Assembly (NCBI RefSeq): GCF_000203795.2
Contig: NW_006281102.1
Location: forward strand, 724,567-788,566
Length of the DNA: 64,000 nt
Origin: Batrachochytrium dendrobatidis JAM81
Taxonomy: Eukaryota > Chytridiomycota > Chytridiomycetes > Rhizophydiales
Direction of reading: 5' to 3'
In this document: one piece after another, positions 23,981 through 37,536 of the stretch
How the letters are laid out: the number at the start of each line of letters is the position of its first letter
Position numbering within the stretch: position 1 is the first letter of the stretch
Made by a program: the position numbers and the translations under genes
Notes under the pieces: model-generated
Told to the model about the DNA's origin: nothing
The model's input: the letters and a program-made list of their open reading frames with translations, nothing else
Databases searched by the model: none

Positions 23981-25442
23981 TGAGAACAAGCTGAAACTAC
24001 GTATATTGGTTGGAGGCAAAGAATTGCTTGAAAGGATTTCTTTTTGATTCTTTCAGACCAATGCCAAAGGACTAAGCGATTGCCAGAGGACAGTTTCAGG
24101 TACAACGAAATGGTATGATACCAAGGCTTGTGAGTATGGCAGTTGATGACTTGAGTTGCAGATAGCGCACTTGCTAAAAGTAATACAAGTAGAAACGTGG
24201 TTAGCCAGGATATTCATGTCATTTTCAGTTGTCAAACTCATACCAGTCTTTTAAAATGAGTATTGAATTGAAAGTCGTGGGTAGAAAAAAGTAGTATAAC
24301 CAGCAATGCTAGTCATCACAGGCTTTAAACCTAATCAGCGGATGAATGTTCGTTGCAATTTAATCAATAGTCCTTATAAAAAGGGGCGGATGAATTTTTT
24401 GCTTGTGGGGGTATTAAAAGTAGTGGCATACAGGATATGGATGACCTATGAGGTGCCGATACTACGCAGAAATCAGATTTTTTGAAGAAGCGGAAGAAAT
24501 GACGGTGTTGGCACTATGCTTGCCACCAATGGATTGCAAGGTGGAAATAATGACAGCCTCGGAAATATGCAACAGAAATGGAAAATGTCCAGAATAAACA
24601 AACGAAAGAAACTCCAAGCAACAGCACTGGTGCGATGCAAATATGCACTGCCAGACCATCCAAACTAATTATTTGCACCTTTCCAGCCAGCTGCGGGAAG
24701 ATAAATACTTTCTGGTTTAGAAAAAGTATATGGACATGTCATCACCATGTCAACTATCCGCCACATTAACATTTGGTGTAAATTTTATGAGGCTGGAGAT
24801 GCAGCATTCAGGCTTACCTGTAAAAATTATTGCACCTGCGGTGAATTAGCCCTTACAACGCCAATATCAGTTTTGTAGGCTCGGAAATATCCAGCCGCTA
24901 AGCGGTCTCGCTCAATGTAGACAATAAATTCAAGCGGCTAAAGTCGAACAACCGTAGCTACAAGACCAGATGAATAATAAAGCATTAGAAATTGCAACTT
25001 TCAACCGAGTTTTCGAACTGATACTATAATTATCAACTGGAAAAGCTCGATAGCCAAGCGAAATCAACAGTAATAGATAATGCACCTACAGGAAGTTGGC
25101 AGGATTCCGCAGGCTAAAAGTGAATATAGGGATGACAGCTGTGATGAGCGTAGAGCTGTGATAAAAAACTGCTCAGTTGATACTTTTGGCACTAGTACTG
25201 AATGGTAATCCAAAAGAGCTGGAAACGCCAATGGGTCAAAACAATGACTATAGACTCGAGTCAATTAAAACAAAACTGTAGAATATTTAGACAAATTGAA
25301 ATCGACAAAAATAATGAATGTTGAACAAGATATTAGTGCTGATGAAATGAATATTTTCTCGCGTTCTCATCCCTTTTGTCTTCAACTTTTTCTGTAGGCT
25401 GAAAGATCAAAGGTCATCCAACTAGTCAATAGCCATTACAGG
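23981..25442. other. long divergent intergenic region
   Basis: About 1.46 kb between the LONRF-like gene (-) and bL36m (+). Only short frames without homology features are present. No tRNA or repeat copy was recognised. Both promoters lie here. Confidence 0.4.
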
Positions 25443-25790
25443 ATGTTTAGATTGCTCAAACCCATTCAACAAACTACTGCGTCTCAGTATTACAAACTAG
25501 CAGTATCCAATTTATTTAAGCAGTCACAGTGGACGACTTCCCTGCTTTCCCGATCAATCACCACCTCACCACTCTCATCCTGTCTTGCTACCACAACTAA
25601 ATGTCCTTGTGGTAACCATTCCTCCGCTCTGGTATGCGGAACAACCTCTTTTGTTCAGTCCACTATCAGAACATACAAGATCAAGACTGCGTTGAGAAGA
25701 CGATGCGAACACTGCTATTTTGTAGCCAGAAAGGGCAAACTAAGAATTGTATGTCCTGAAAATGGCAAGCATAAGCAGCGACAGCCATAA
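25443..25790 (+). CDS. RTC6: mitochondrial ribosomal protein bL36m
   Basis: A single-exon frame of 115 residues. The N-terminal part of about 75 residues is Ser/Thr/Arg-rich without acidic residues, as expected for a mitochondrial presequence (MFRLLKPIQQTTASQYYKLA). The last 40 residues match bacterial L36: KIKTALRRRCEHCYFVARKG, followed by Cys and His completing the zinc ribbon (C-x2-C...C...H) and the KHKQRQ tail. It is a component of the large mitoribosomal subunit (yeast Rtc6, human MRPL36). The start ATG at 25443 is preceded by a long AT-rich leader. Confidence 0.96.
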   Translation: MFRLLKPIQQTTASQYYKLAVSNLFKQSQWTTSLLSRSITTSPLSSCLATTTKCPCGNHSSALVCGTTSFVQSTIRTYKIKTALRRRCEHCYFVARKGKLRIVCPENGKHKQRQP

Positions 25791-26669
25791 GAATGCAAAT
25801 CCAAGTCTAGCGATTCAAGCCAGCATATCACAACACAATGATCCTGATCTAAACTTGATCTTCCTATGACAGTAGTCTGAAAGTACAATAAACACTGCTT
25901 TTAGCCCTAACGTTTATTAAGAGTTTAAACACTGGTGCTGCGTAAAACTCGTTCAAATGCTACCAATGCACTATAGTATACAGGCAAAGCAAACGTTCTA
26001 GATCGGACTGCTTTGAACTAATACAATTTGTTTCTACTAGATTGCAGTCGTACTCATGCAATATGGGGCACTCGTGTCGGTGATAAACACCCGGTTTCAT
26101 GAATGGTTGCTGTCATGAAACTGGACAACATGGGTCCTTTGGATCAATCCATTGGCTCACTGATATTTCTCTTTTGTATCTGCTTTTGCATAAAAATACT
26201 AAACAAATACTGACGTCACAGTTCCAGTAAATCTTACAGCCGACATTTGTTCAATCTCCAACTCTCCTTTTATTACAAGCAAACATTGGGTGATCGTGGA
26301 AATGACAGCCGCATTCCTGGTATGCAATCTTTGTTTTCTTAAAGGCGTGGACGTATCTGATATTTTAGGATACAAGATACAGAGTTGTATTGGTAACATC
26401 AAAGCAAATATCTGGCTTTAAAGTTGGTGATTGTATAATGTATGATTATACCCAAAATGGAAAAAGAGTATTTCAAAACTATAACTGGATGTTGTGCATA
26501 TCATATGAGTGCTTGAAAAAATTGACAATGCTGAACAAACAGTAGATTTATAGTAGGAAACCAACAAATACTCGACTGTTTATTTCAAGGCGAGATAGTG
26601 ACAGTCTGCAAGTGTATCATCTTGCGTGAGTACAGCTGTAAATTAAACCACTAGATCTCAACAATCTAT
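25791..26669. other. convergent intergenic holding repeat copy 4
   Basis: An 879-bp region between the 3' ends of bL36m and WDR6. Most of it is the TIR element at 26041-26645. No gene is seen. Confidence 0.4.
26041..26645. repeat. dispersed TIR-element copy 4 (most complete)
   Basis: The left end CAGTCGTACTCATGCAATAT and the reverse complement of the right end (CAGCTGTACTCACGCAAGAT) form an imperfect terminal inverted repeat about 600 bp apart. Internal blocks shared with copies at 19.13 and 53.13 kb: TTCATGAATGGTTGCTGTC, GACAGCCGCATTCCTGG, CTGATATTTTAGGATACAAG and GTTTATTTCAAGGCG. No coding capacity for a transposase is visible, so it would be non-autonomous. Confidence 0.75.
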
Positions 26670-29600
26670 TCAAAATTCCAAATCAAGTATCTGCATTCCC
26701 ATACCAACTAGTGCAACACTTTGACTACCATTTCCACAACCAGATGTAGAAACAGCCATATCTCCAACATCAGGCACATCAACAAACACTGCATTTTCAA
26801 ATATCACATCCATTGTATCTTCTTGAATACGCCAGAGAATCAATCGCTGGTCAATCGATACAGTCAAGATACGATCACGATCCATTACCGTCACGCCACC
26901 AAAGGAAGAAGCATGAGCTGAAGAGTGGGTGGTTTGGTTTAAAAGATGTGCTTGAATTGTGCTATCCGCTTGTGGACAAATATGAATATGCAATATTGAA
27001 AGCCCATTGTCATCACCACCTGTGGCAACAATCAATCTACTATGTGAAGAATACTCGCGGGTATCGGTAGGATCTACCCATACGTGCATTGCCTTGATTC
27101 CCGACTTATGCTGCTTCCATGTTGCCATAGGACTATCCAGTTGTGATATTGAACAATCGACGTTCAATTTTTCTATATGTCGTGATTGATACTGCACAAG
27201 AAAGTCCTTGGCCAACCGAGATAAATCCCACAAAGCCACTCGTCCATCAGTACCACCACTAAACAGTACCAAAAATTTACATTCAGTAATCCAAGACAGT
27301 TGAACCTGCTGTACACATCGGCCATGGAACCCAGACTCGCCAAAATAAATGAAACAATTGTCAATCTGATCGAATAACCACACTCGAACAATAGCATCCG
27401 AGCAAGCAGTTGCAATAACATAGTATCGCTCTACGCTGTGCATACTTTCGTTGGTATTCAATCCAAAAGAGGCCAATGGAAGTCGTACGGCAGATACTGA
27501 CATGATCCGAGTTTCACTTACTTGACTCACAGTAGGCGCAGTAGCAACATCCAAGAAATTGACTCTATATTGCACATCCTCACATTTAGCAACGTGCAAT
27601 CTCCAGCACTTTAAATCCTCTCGTGCTCCTGCAGAAAATATCATTGTCTGGCCATCATGTCTTTGAATCTGGCACAAACATCGTATTGCTCCAGAATGTT
27701 TACGATACGTACCAAGTCGCTCAAGAATTTTTCCTGCAGAAAGAGTTGGATCATATTTATGCAAAGTCATGATTCCATCTTCTCCAGCAGAAATAACCAA
27801 CCGAGTTGTTGATGTGGCTGTCTGTGCAAGATCTACAATCAATACAGCTCGCGTCTCTCGTCCGTAGTAATTGTCTTGTATTTTTGAATCAATAAATGGT
27901 GCAGTCATCAATGGTCGCTTCGCAAGAACCATTAAATTGCCACCACGAATAAATGCAAAGTTGGCATGCTGAAAAAGTCCATCAAATACTTGTAATTTCC
28001 ACTGCCGATGTCCTCCTCCACATGAAATCGACGCCATTTCATACTTTTTCGTTTCGTTATAAACAAAAAACTTTTTGTCATAAAACCCACCAACAAGGAC
28101 TATGCCATCAACAAGAATAATTTGCTCTAGCCAGCCTTTAGTGAGTCGAGATTGATGTATGAGATCAATGTGCCAACCGTGTATGGATTTGCTAATAAAT
28201 TGAAAAGTTGATTGCGGAAAGCAGTCAACTCGTTTTTGGTCATGCCGGTCATGATACAGTACATATTTGCAATAATGTCCATCTCTTCCGACTGTGTATA
28301 AATGAATGGGTCTCAATTGAGCATCCGTTGTCAAGATGGAGTCGACAGCCAAGATACTGGTAAGCGATTCGCCACTATGCGTATTTAATAATTCAAGCAT
28401 TGAAGGTAGATTTGATGTAAGCCTAGCATCACCGGATGCATCATATAGCAAAATGCTGCCACATCGGGTTCCAATGGCCAAAATGCTTTGTGTGATATGT
28501 AATAAAGCTGTAGTGACAACTACATTTGGTGGTAAAACAAACCGTGCGTAGATTGTTTTTGTAGGATAGCCTCCCACTTTAGTACTTTTCAGTCCAGAAA
28601 CGGTGTACCAAACAGCACGATTTCCCTGATGAGTAAACACCATAATATGCGCAACATCACTGTTTGACGCATCAATAAATGTGAAAATGTTGTCAATCTT
28701 TCCGAAAACTACATGCTTCCACTCAATCGACTAAAGTGTTACAGAAAAAATCAGTATTCAAATTAAACTGATATTGAGCAATAATTATTCCATCTCAACA
28801 ATGCATATATGAATAAAATACCTCAAATGTTTGATCAATACTGAAAAAAAGCAAGTCTCCGTCAATAGTGGCTGCAATCACTGCTTGACTATTCGGAATC
28901 GTATTCATTACCACATATGAAGAAACCCGTTCATCAGTCAAGATAACTTTCTGTGTGCGATCGGTCTCGCTCCATAAAATAAATCGCCTAAATTATTCAT
29001 TTGTAGCATATATTCAATGATTTTGGTAAACGCTTAAATATCATGCAACCATAATCAGATGAATATTTTGATAGACTTACCCGTAGCTGGATGAAATCAA
29101 TACATTTGTGTCATTTACAAATGCAAAAGCCCGAGGAAACTCGGCCTTGAACCAAAGTATTCAAAAATAATCATGGAATAAGATTGCATTCAATTAAGCG
29201 AAATTCAAACACCACCAATACATCTAAACCCACTTACCCTTTTGCCTATTTTTTCACCAGGAATCAGTGATACAGTAATCATCTCGTCAGCAACGTCTAC
29301 TCAATATAATTTATAAAAAGTCGTGTAAGTAACAGATATAACCATAATTTATAAATACAAAAGTATACCTGATTTTTGTTCAGCCAGAGACTTGATGTTC
29401 CAGAGCCTTATGCCACCATCACCACCTCCAGTAGCCTACAAGCAAGATACGGTGTCAATATTAGCTGTTAAAATTACAATCATTCAAATGGTCAAACTTA
29501 CAATAACCGAGTGGGTTGAATCAACAGCAAGTCCCCAAACATGCTTGACATCGTGTCCTTGAAAGCAAGCCAACTGTGCACCAGAATCCAGATTCCATAC

Positions 29601-30910
29601 TCTACAAGTGGCATCCTCTGACACACTGACAACCATATCTCCTACAAACATGGCATCCCATACGCGTGATAAATGTCCGTGCATAATCGTATGCTGCATA
29701 TTGTCATCAGCAGTAGTTGACCACACACGAATAGTACGATCGTCTGACACTGATGCAACTTTGGATCCGTTTTGACTGAATTGAATATTGAATATCACAC
29801 CCTAAAATGAAAGCAAATATGAGACTCGAAAAAAACTAAACTGCAGTGATGCCAATCACTGCAGTTCAATAAATGGCTAGATAAAAGATTACCTCGTGAC
29901 CAATAAGACGCTTTAGTGCTTTACCATCATTTTGCTCATCTTGGGCATACAGATTCCAAAGAATCACCTGTCCAAATACAGTTCCAGATGCAATCTGAAC
30001 GTTATCAAGTCGAGATCCAAAGCATCGAGCAGAATACCTATCGACACATACAAGATATTTTGATGCCATTCCAATCATGATGACAGTAAAAGGTTAGAAC
30101 AGGCGTTATTTCCAACAAACAACCAGAGCTCTGACGTGAAGCAATCACTTGCAATAAACACCGCTCTTCGTTTTGAACTTTAAAAAGTATAGTTTTTGAT
30201 GAATGCGACCACACCTCGACATAATTATGAGCAAATACAAGAACGAGAGCATCACATTCTTCGGAATCGCTCTGTCGCATTAATCTAGTGTTAGTGGTTG
30301 CAATTCCAGATATATTTTCGATACAATGCTAAGTATTAGTTACATTTGCTGAGACCCAATGGGCCTCAAGAATCCAGTCGGGAAATTTGACGAATGAATC
30401 CAAAAGCCTCATTTGAATACCGTCATAATCAGCATTGTCCGCAACAGTGATTTCCAGTGTCTGTAAATGTTTCCCACCAAACACAGCGACCGTAAACTTT
30501 TGTACTGTATCTACTAAATACTCGAGCCAATTATAATGAGCATCATGCCTGCAGGTATAAATGTCTATTTGCAATGCAGATCTCTGGCCTTCTGATGCCA
30601 TGATCGAGGGATCGGACTACCCAACATTACACAGCTTTAAAACATAAAGTATGAGATACTACTTACTTTTATCTTCATCCTTGTAAAGACCAGCACATGC
30701 CATGGGTTGAACTCTTATACCATGAATGCGAGAATATTCCAGCACATAATATTCCGCCAAAAACACATTTTTAAAAATATTGTATACTCGAAGAAATGGT
30801 CCAATGCCAGCCAGGAGCAAACGAGGAGTGAGAAATGCTAGTGCTGATACTTGGAAACATATAGATGTTTTTTTGGCATAAAGTGACAATGGTTTTGCTG
30901 GCATTGACAT
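26670..30910 (-). CDS. WDR6: WDR6/Rtt10 WD40 protein (tRNA 2'-O-methylation cofactor)
   Basis: A WD-repeat protein that pairs with the Trm7/FTSJ1 methyltransferase for 2'-O-methylation of tRNA position 34 (known for yeast Rtt10 and human WDR6). Ten exons fit in phase on the minus strand: 30910-30667, 30588-30344, 30271-30149, 29994-29893, 29801-29502, 29435-29369, 29299-29238, 29145-29081, 28987-28822 and 28730-26670, giving 1144 residues (human 1121). Hallmarks: LLLAGIGPFLRVY and IHGIRVQP near the N-terminus; WD units such as VASVSDDRTIRVWST and ATGGGDGGIRLWNI; the family block ISCGGGHRQWKL; ASIDQRL-like TVSIDQRLILWRI; and the C-terminal DVPDVGDMAVS and ALVGMGMQILDLEF. The exon 3-4 junction could alternatively include more sequence near 30020. 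Its start lies 235 bp downstream of RNR2, tandem on the same strand. Confidence 0.92.
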
Positions 30911-31145
30911 GATTTTGATCACCAATTATAATAGTTGAAAATAAAGTGCGATTTTGTTTCTTTGGTTTGTCAAACCATTTTAGGTCAAAAATCCATTCAT
31001 TTTTTAAAAGTTTAAAGCAGTATATCACCACAGAGTATAAGACATTCATGAAGCACAAGCGAATCCAACAGTTGGGATTCATAAAGCAACAGATGCGCTA
31101 CTAGTGGAAATAATGAAAACGAACTTGGCGCAGCCAAGTGCAATC

Positions 31146-32631
31146 TTAAAAATCGGCTTCAATAGTAAACTCCTTTGAGCTAGCATTTGTGTTCATCACA
31201 CCACTTTTCTGATACTCTCCAACACGTTTTTCAAAAAAGTTTGTCTTTCCTTGGAGTGAGATCATATCCATGAAATCAAAGGGATTGCCCACACCATACT
31301 TTTTTGGCATTCCAAGCTCGATAAACAACCGATCAGCAACAAACTCAATATACTGCTTCATAAGATTGGCGTTCATACCAATGAGAGCTACAGGGAGAGA
31401 CTCTGTAGAGAACTCCTGCTCAATTGTGACAGCTTCGTGAATAATTTGCTGAATGACAGAGTCTGTGGGTTTGTTGTTTAGAAGAGTAAAAAGAAGGCAG
31501 GCAAAATCAGTATGAAGGCCTTCGTCACGAGAGATGAGCTCGTTGGAAAAGGTCAGACCAGGCATAAGACCCCGCTTTTTAAGCCAAAAGATGGATGCAA
31601 AAGAACCAGAAAAGAAAATTCCTTCAACTGCAGCAAAGGCAACAAGACGCTCTCCAAATGAAGATTTTTTGTCCGAAATCCATCGGAGGGCCCAATCTGC
31701 CTTTTTGCGAATACACGGAACTTTTGGGGTGTAAACAAATTTCAATAATATACAAATCGTTTAATCAGTGTTAGTGGTAGAAAGTGTCCGAAAGCATTCA
31801 ACGCACCTGTGTCAATGGCGTCAAACAAAAAGGCTCGCTCTTTGCGATCCTTGATATAGGTATCAATCAATAGCGAGTACATTTCACTATGGATATTCTC
31901 AATCATAATTTGAAAGTCATAAAAGTAACGAGCTTCAGGAATATGCACATCTTGGGAGAATCGCTCAACAAGATTCTCATTAACAATGCCATCCGAGGCA
32001 GCAAAAAATGCCAGCACACGAGAGATAAAATAACGCTCATCGTCTGTAAGTCGCTCTTCCCAATCAAGAGTGTCCTTGGATAAGTCTACCTCTTCGGCAG
32101 TCCAAAACGAGGCTTCTGCCTTTTTGTACATTCTCCATACCTGAATAGTTCAAATAATAGAATAAAAATCAGAAATGAGCATAGTGCTACCATTAAATGT
32201 AGATGGATGAATGTACAGCTGAGCTGGAGGAATAGTATAGGCAAATCTCATCGAGTCTGGGATAGAAAGCATGTTCAAACCCCACTCACTCAATAGACAA
32301 GAACATCATAAAGTACAAATTAATGCACTGGCTAGATCAACTCTTTCAACAAGTAGAATAGTCAATGGTACAATAATTGCTCATGGTGAATTGGCCACCT
32401 AATAGAAATAGTAATCGCTATAGCCAACACATCAAGTTCAGACGATACAAGCCCTGATACCAGAACATTAAAAGCAAACTACAGCAGCACTAATAAAACA
32501 CATCAGGCAAACAGACTGATGCAACTTACAGCAGGATATTTGATAGGAAACAAAACCGAGCGACGGGGATCGGGAGTCAAAATAGGCTCGTTTTGGACAA
32601 GAGTGGATTCAGATGGCAATTCAAGTGGCAT
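31146..32631 (-). CDS. RNR2: ribonucleotide reductase small subunit (class Ia R2)
   Basis: A di-iron/tyrosyl-radical subunit that makes deoxyribonucleotides with the large subunit. Exons on the minus strand: 32631-32530, 32140-31807 and 31720-31146, giving 336 residues, somewhat short because the N-terminal tail is brief. Iron ligands and radical region are visible: [13 protein letters not shown] (Asp), [20 protein letters not shown] (Glu, His, Tyr), [13 protein letters not shown] and [14 protein letters not shown] (Glu, His). The C-terminus FTIEADF is the R1-docking heptapeptide in slightly altered form (animal FTLDADF). The block [20 protein letters not shown] is typical. Intron 1 is 389 nt, long for this window. 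No frameshift or missing ligand was seen. Confidence 0.96.
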
Positions 32632-32928
32632 AGTTTAGTATTAGAATATATCAAGTATGATGTTCAATGAAGGTGATTACAGAATAGGGCAGCAGTGAAT
32701 AGTGAAGATAGATTAGCATCGAATCAAGTCATCGATTGACAAAATTGAAATCTCAGTCACACCCTCAGGTTATCCGATATGAGTTGATTTGTGCTCAACC
32801 CTTCATTACAAATCCTAATCTTGCAACATTCCAATCCAGTATTCTATTACTCTTACTTTATTCATGTTCAACAAAAAAGCATACATAATTCAATCTTCAT
32901 CCTTTTTTCTAGCCAATCCTACCAAAGT

Positions 32929-35900
32929 TCATTCAGATGCAGCCATGCTACGTACAAGCAGCTCAAGTGTTCCCTCATAATGATGTGGTGAATGATCGGT
33001 AAACATCTTGGTAGAAAAGGCAAGCTCAGAAAATGCCATTTCTACATCTTGAACCTTGTGAATAGATATAGGAGTGGTTTTACTTGGCTCTGGGGCTGAG
33101 GCTGGAGCTGGTAACGGAGATGGTAGCGCGGGAAACCCTGCTGGCTGTGGCAGATGTGATGTGTCCGGTTTAAGTGGATGAGGTGGTTGAGCCAGCAATT
33201 TCCCAGTGTTGGCATTAATCCAATATCTATATTGCACAAACAAAACAAAAGTGATGCATACATTTAACAGCTACCGTAGATGTGTACAAACTGCTAATCC
33301 CAGCACTATTGCTTACATTGTGCCTGGAGGATATAACTTCTCAGCCTTCATGTCCGCCCGAAGAGTCTTGAGTGTGGCCCAGTGCAACAGTTCATCCGAT
33401 TCAGAATCAACCCCCGTCAGCACTGCTGGAGTATGATTTTTTTTAAACATTCCCAATACCTGCATAATGATTTTCTCTGCCATTCCTTTATCATGGCATA
33501 GAGTGACTGTTACATTTCGAAAATCACGGATAAGGCCAAGAGAGAGTCGTGGAATAGCATCATTTCCTGCAGCAACGATTTAACCAGATCCAGATATATT
33601 GCATCAGTTTCTGTCGAGAAAACAGTACCAAATTAAAAACAAAACTTACGAAAAATAAATGTGCTAATCAAGGATTTGTAGCTTCGAGACAATTCAGCTG
33701 ACATGATAGCAGGAGGCCCAAACACGTAGCAGTGGATGGGTCGGACAGGTAGTCCTTCTGCCTCATTCGTCACAAAATCATCCTGGCCATTCCAATGGGT
33801 AATACGGGTTGACCAAATAACAGATAGTAATGCAGCACATCCTGCACCTAGACTATGGCCAGTTAGAATCAGCGCGTATCCAGGATGCTCTTCAAGTGTA
33901 TCAATCACAGCTTTTCGGACTGGTCCTTTAGAGATCAGCTGAGCAGACTTGTACATACCAGAATGCACATATCCTTCAAGTCCTTGTAAAGTTTTATAGC
34001 AAAGATAGCTTGCAGAAAGATCCTAAATGATTTGGCAGCAAAATTAAGCAATCAAGCAAAATAGTTCATAATGATGTTTAGACACTTACAGTTACTAAAT
34101 CAGAGATACCCAAAGTTCCACGCAAACTAACAACAACAGACTTGGTTTCATGATCCACAACAACATAATGTACAGGTGCTTGATGTTTCGAAGGATCTGT
34201 TTTGTTTGGTGTTAAAAACGATGAAGTAACAATATGCTCTACAGGAATTCGTGCATGATTGGCAAGAGACTGATGATTATGGTGATCGCCATCAGTCTTG
34301 TACGTGTGCTCACGCGAGGTTCCAAGACCCATAAGTTTTAAAAAGTTGGTCCCATATGCTCCTGTAGCAAACTTGATGTATCGAAAAGCAAACTCTACAC
34401 GAGATCGGTCAGAAACTACTGAAATCGGCAGCTTGGTCGTTTTACTTGCTTCGGGTGGTATAAGTTTGGATACAGTTCCTATATATGGATCCAAAACTGG
34501 TTCCTCGTCAAGTAAGTAGTGCGTATCTACCGCCTTGGCTAAACTTGATGTTTCAGAACAATCCGTAAAAGCCTTTTGGGAAGCCTCCAAATCCATATTA
34601 TTGGATTGAGCTGTTAAGCATGGGCTGTAGTAGGAAAAGAAAGACTCGTTAGGTGTAAACCGGATTGAATCTGGTGAGTATGTCATGCCATGCATAAATG
34701 AAGCATCACCAAGAGGCCCAGATACACATCGACGACGTGGAATATTTGATCCAGAAAGATCAGGGGTGGTTGAAATAGATAATGAACCATTTGTCATTCG
34801 AAGTGCGGCAGGAATAGATGCACGAGTAGAAAGTCCGTGTTGACTAAACGAACGACGTCTTGGTAGTTTTGAAAAAAGCATGTCTTCATCCAAAAAACTA
34901 ATGGGCTGTATTGGAACATATGAAGCAGGCGATGGATTGCAAGAAAGTGGACCACTGGTATCAAAGAAATTCAATGTAAAGAAATCATTGGAAGGATCAT
35001 ATGTTTTTGTTTTTCCAGCTCGTCCAACAAACACAGGCTCCAGCTCTATTAAACTTCTCCATCGTTTTCTCGTGACATATTGAAGACAACAATACGCCTA
35101 AAATAAACATCAGACAACCCCAAATTAGTTGATGCTTTGGTGAAAATTCGAATATTGTAGTCAATACTGTTAAATCAAATTGCAAAAATAAAAAATGCAT
35201 ACCAGCATCGCTTTAGAAATTTGACCGAGTGCAGACAACTTTCCTATCTGAGTGCTCAGTCCAAGAGCATCATCCTGTCCACGCCACTCTTCCATAAATA
35301 TGCAAACAAACGCAGCAAGCGTCTTTGATGTATCTGTTTCGCCAAACAAACCGTCAAAAGTTTGAACAAACTCCTCAGCGGCCTGTAGTGAAAAATTCAC
35401 CGTGGTAGAAGCAATATGAAATGTAGATAATGTCAAAAGCTCTGCCAAAGAAAAGGCAGTATGGATTATGTAAATACTTGTATCGGTATATTTATCAAGT
35501 ACATTGAAAAAAGGACCATGATCGGCGGATACCGTCTCGTGTCGAGCAGCGATCGAATGCAGGGTTCGTGCTGATGATGCAGCAGAGACCATGACTCGAC
35601 GACCCAAATCAAATGAAGTAGATACGCCAAATTTGAGTGAATCAAAAGTGACGCCTGCAATGACAGAGGCTATTCTAATCGAAACACGAGATATAGTTGA
35701 AATCGACGAGACTATGGAGGCAAGCGGTGCAGGAAGAATAGGTTCATTGGAATAAAGTCGGCGAGGGTAATAAATTGTTTCAGTAGTTGACTGAATCGAC
35801 AGGGCAGAGGAGCTACCGTGACTAGTCAACAGACCATGATTGGGTTGAGAAGCAAGTGCACTAGTAGCGAGAATATCAGAAACCGAGTTGGATGATATAG

Positions 35901-36105
35901 ACTCTGAAATCAAACAAGACGGCTCAGCTTTGACAGAGAAGTCTGGAAAATTAGCTAGAGTTGCTGTATTTTCATCACTATCTAAAACTACACTGGCATC
36001 ATCATTATCGTCTTGATCCCCTGCTGAGCTACACGTGAAAGTAGCAACGGGTTGCATCTTCTTGCCAGGAATGATCCAAGAAAGTAGATCTTGCTTGGAA
36101 GACAT
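32929..36105 (-). CDS. sn1-specific diacylglycerol lipase-like class 3 lipase
   Basis: A serine hydrolase of the lipase class 3 / DAG lipase family, expected to release a fatty acid from diacylglycerol. Exons on the minus strand: 36105-35203, 35097-34090, 34022-33650, 33566-33317 and 33226-32929, giving 943 residues. The catalytic domain has VVVSLRGTLGISDL, then VHSGMYKSAQL, and the nucleophile elbow LILTGHSLGAGCAALLS with Ser at about residue 694. After it come YVFGPPAIMS and NDAIPRLSLGLIRDF, the usual Asp-containing block. The first 640 residues are Ser-rich and low-complexity, with one amphipathic stretch (SRVSIRIASVIAGVTFDSL) but no convincing four-helix membrane domain as in animal DAGLs. 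The C-terminal part contains a Pro/Ala-rich linker. Assignment to DAGL and not another class 3 lipase is by overall order of motifs. Confidence 0.85.
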
Positions 36106-36765
36106 GCAAATAAGACGTATAGTAAAGTAATTGGAAATAAAGAGAATCTATAGCCATTCATGTGTAGTATTTATGAAATATACGCATTCTGTTAGTTACT
36201 AGAAGCAGCAATCCTTGGAGTGACAATGTAATTTACTGTCCATTGCACAAGTGGAATCATGAGTCAAACTGGTTGGATAATAGAATGCATATGCCATTAG
36301 AACTAGCTCAATACAACAGAACTGCATTGGAGTGACGGAAGCATTGTTAGCTACATTCGACTTGAGTTGCAAATCAGTAGAGCGGCAGATAGCTTTTAAT
36401 CTGCAAATGACTATTGGAAGCAACTGCATCATCACTACCAGTTGATCCATGTCTAGGTCAAATCAAGTTGAATTTATCCTACTAGGTTGCATCAAACAAT
36501 CAAAGCATATGCATGATAGGTGTGGCATGGTATGACAGACGCTCTTACAGTAAAAATATGCTATATCAACATGAACAAGTAAAACTGAATTGAACAAAGT
36601 TGCAGATTTATAGCAAAAGCTAATCGTTACAATTTCATGGCCAATGCATTCTATCCATTGGCAGCGCATACTATTTACTACAACTGCAGTTTATCCAATA
36701 ATCATTCTTTGTAGATTCCATCCATCTTCTACTCGACTGTTTTAAACTTTCCCACCATTCTAACA
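36106..36765. other. divergent intergenic region (lipase / POLD4)
   Basis: A 660-bp AT-rich region containing the promoters of the DAG lipase (-) and POLD4 (+) genes. Nothing else is recognised. Confidence 0.4.
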
Positions 36766-37417
36766 ATGGGACGAGCAGGGGCACGTCGCAGTGGCATCCA
36801 ACAACCTTTATCGTCGTCTTCAAGGCCATCGTCTACTCAAGAAGCAACATCAAACGTAGGTAGTTCTGCTGGGAGTAATGGATTGCGTTCTAACCTCGGT
36901 AGCTCAACTCATCACTCGGCAAAATCACTGACAAAAAAACAAGGCACAAGTACAAGGATACAACAGCAACTCTTGAAGACTTTTACTCAACGAAAAGTAC
37001 TGCAGGCTGCTGATGAACTCAAGAAATCACTCAAAGACACGCAGCAGACGGTCAAGAGTGCTGTCAAGGAAGAACGTCCCAATACTTGTTTTCAGGCAGA
37101 TGTAGAGATGGATTCTGATGGCAAGTCCAACTCGCGTTTATATGCTTCAATACAAGACTACTAACATAACCTTGATTGATCCCTACTAAACAGTTGTCGA
37201 AATGCTAAAAGATAGACCAGCTCTCATCAAGGCATTCCACTCTTTTGATCTTTCAGCTATGCTGGGTCCCTGTGTAGGTTTATCTAGATTTGAAAGATGG
37301 AGTCGAGCAAAAAACCTCGGTCTAAATCCTGATGAGCAACTTGGAAAGCTCCTTGCTACCCATATTGCTCAAGTCGATCCTATACTTGGCGAATGCTTAT
37401 GGTTTGATAAACTTTAA
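36766..37417 (+). CDS. POLD4: DNA polymerase delta subunit 4
   Basis: The small accessory subunit (p12/Cdm1) of the replicative polymerase delta. Two exons: 36766-37135 and 37194-37417, joined in phase 1 by a 58-nt intron with a CTAAC-like branch site (near 37170), giving 197 residues. The C-terminal 65 residues match human POLD4: SFDLSAMLGPCVGLSRFERW, RAKNLGLNPDEQLGKLL, then ECLWFDKL (human QFDLAWQYGPCTGITRLQRW, RAKQMGLEPP, CSLWHLYPL). The N-terminal 120 residues are Ser/Gln-rich, basic and probably disordered. The segment QQQLLKTFTQRKV may serve as a PCNA-interacting motif (Q-x-x-L-x-x-F-[FT]); the motif reading is inference. It converges with Hikeshi, with 119 bp between the stops. Confidence 0.88.
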
Positions 37418-37536
37418 ATTATATACAGTTGATTCCAGTAGATTCAATTTTATATATACAGAAGCAAACACGGTTCATTCAAGTAATAATGAATCAATTA
37501 AACCCCCAAAATATTAATGTAAATATTTTTAGCAAA

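Noticed and set aside
24053..25264. Several 60-66 codon minus-strand frames between the LONRF and bL36m genes
   Set aside because: Short, no motifs, no consistent splice chain; probably chance frames in a long intergenic region.
28811..30670. Separate small genes on the minus strand (several 70-104 codon frames)
   Set aside because: They join in phase through short GT-AG introns into one WDR6 protein matching the family from end to end.
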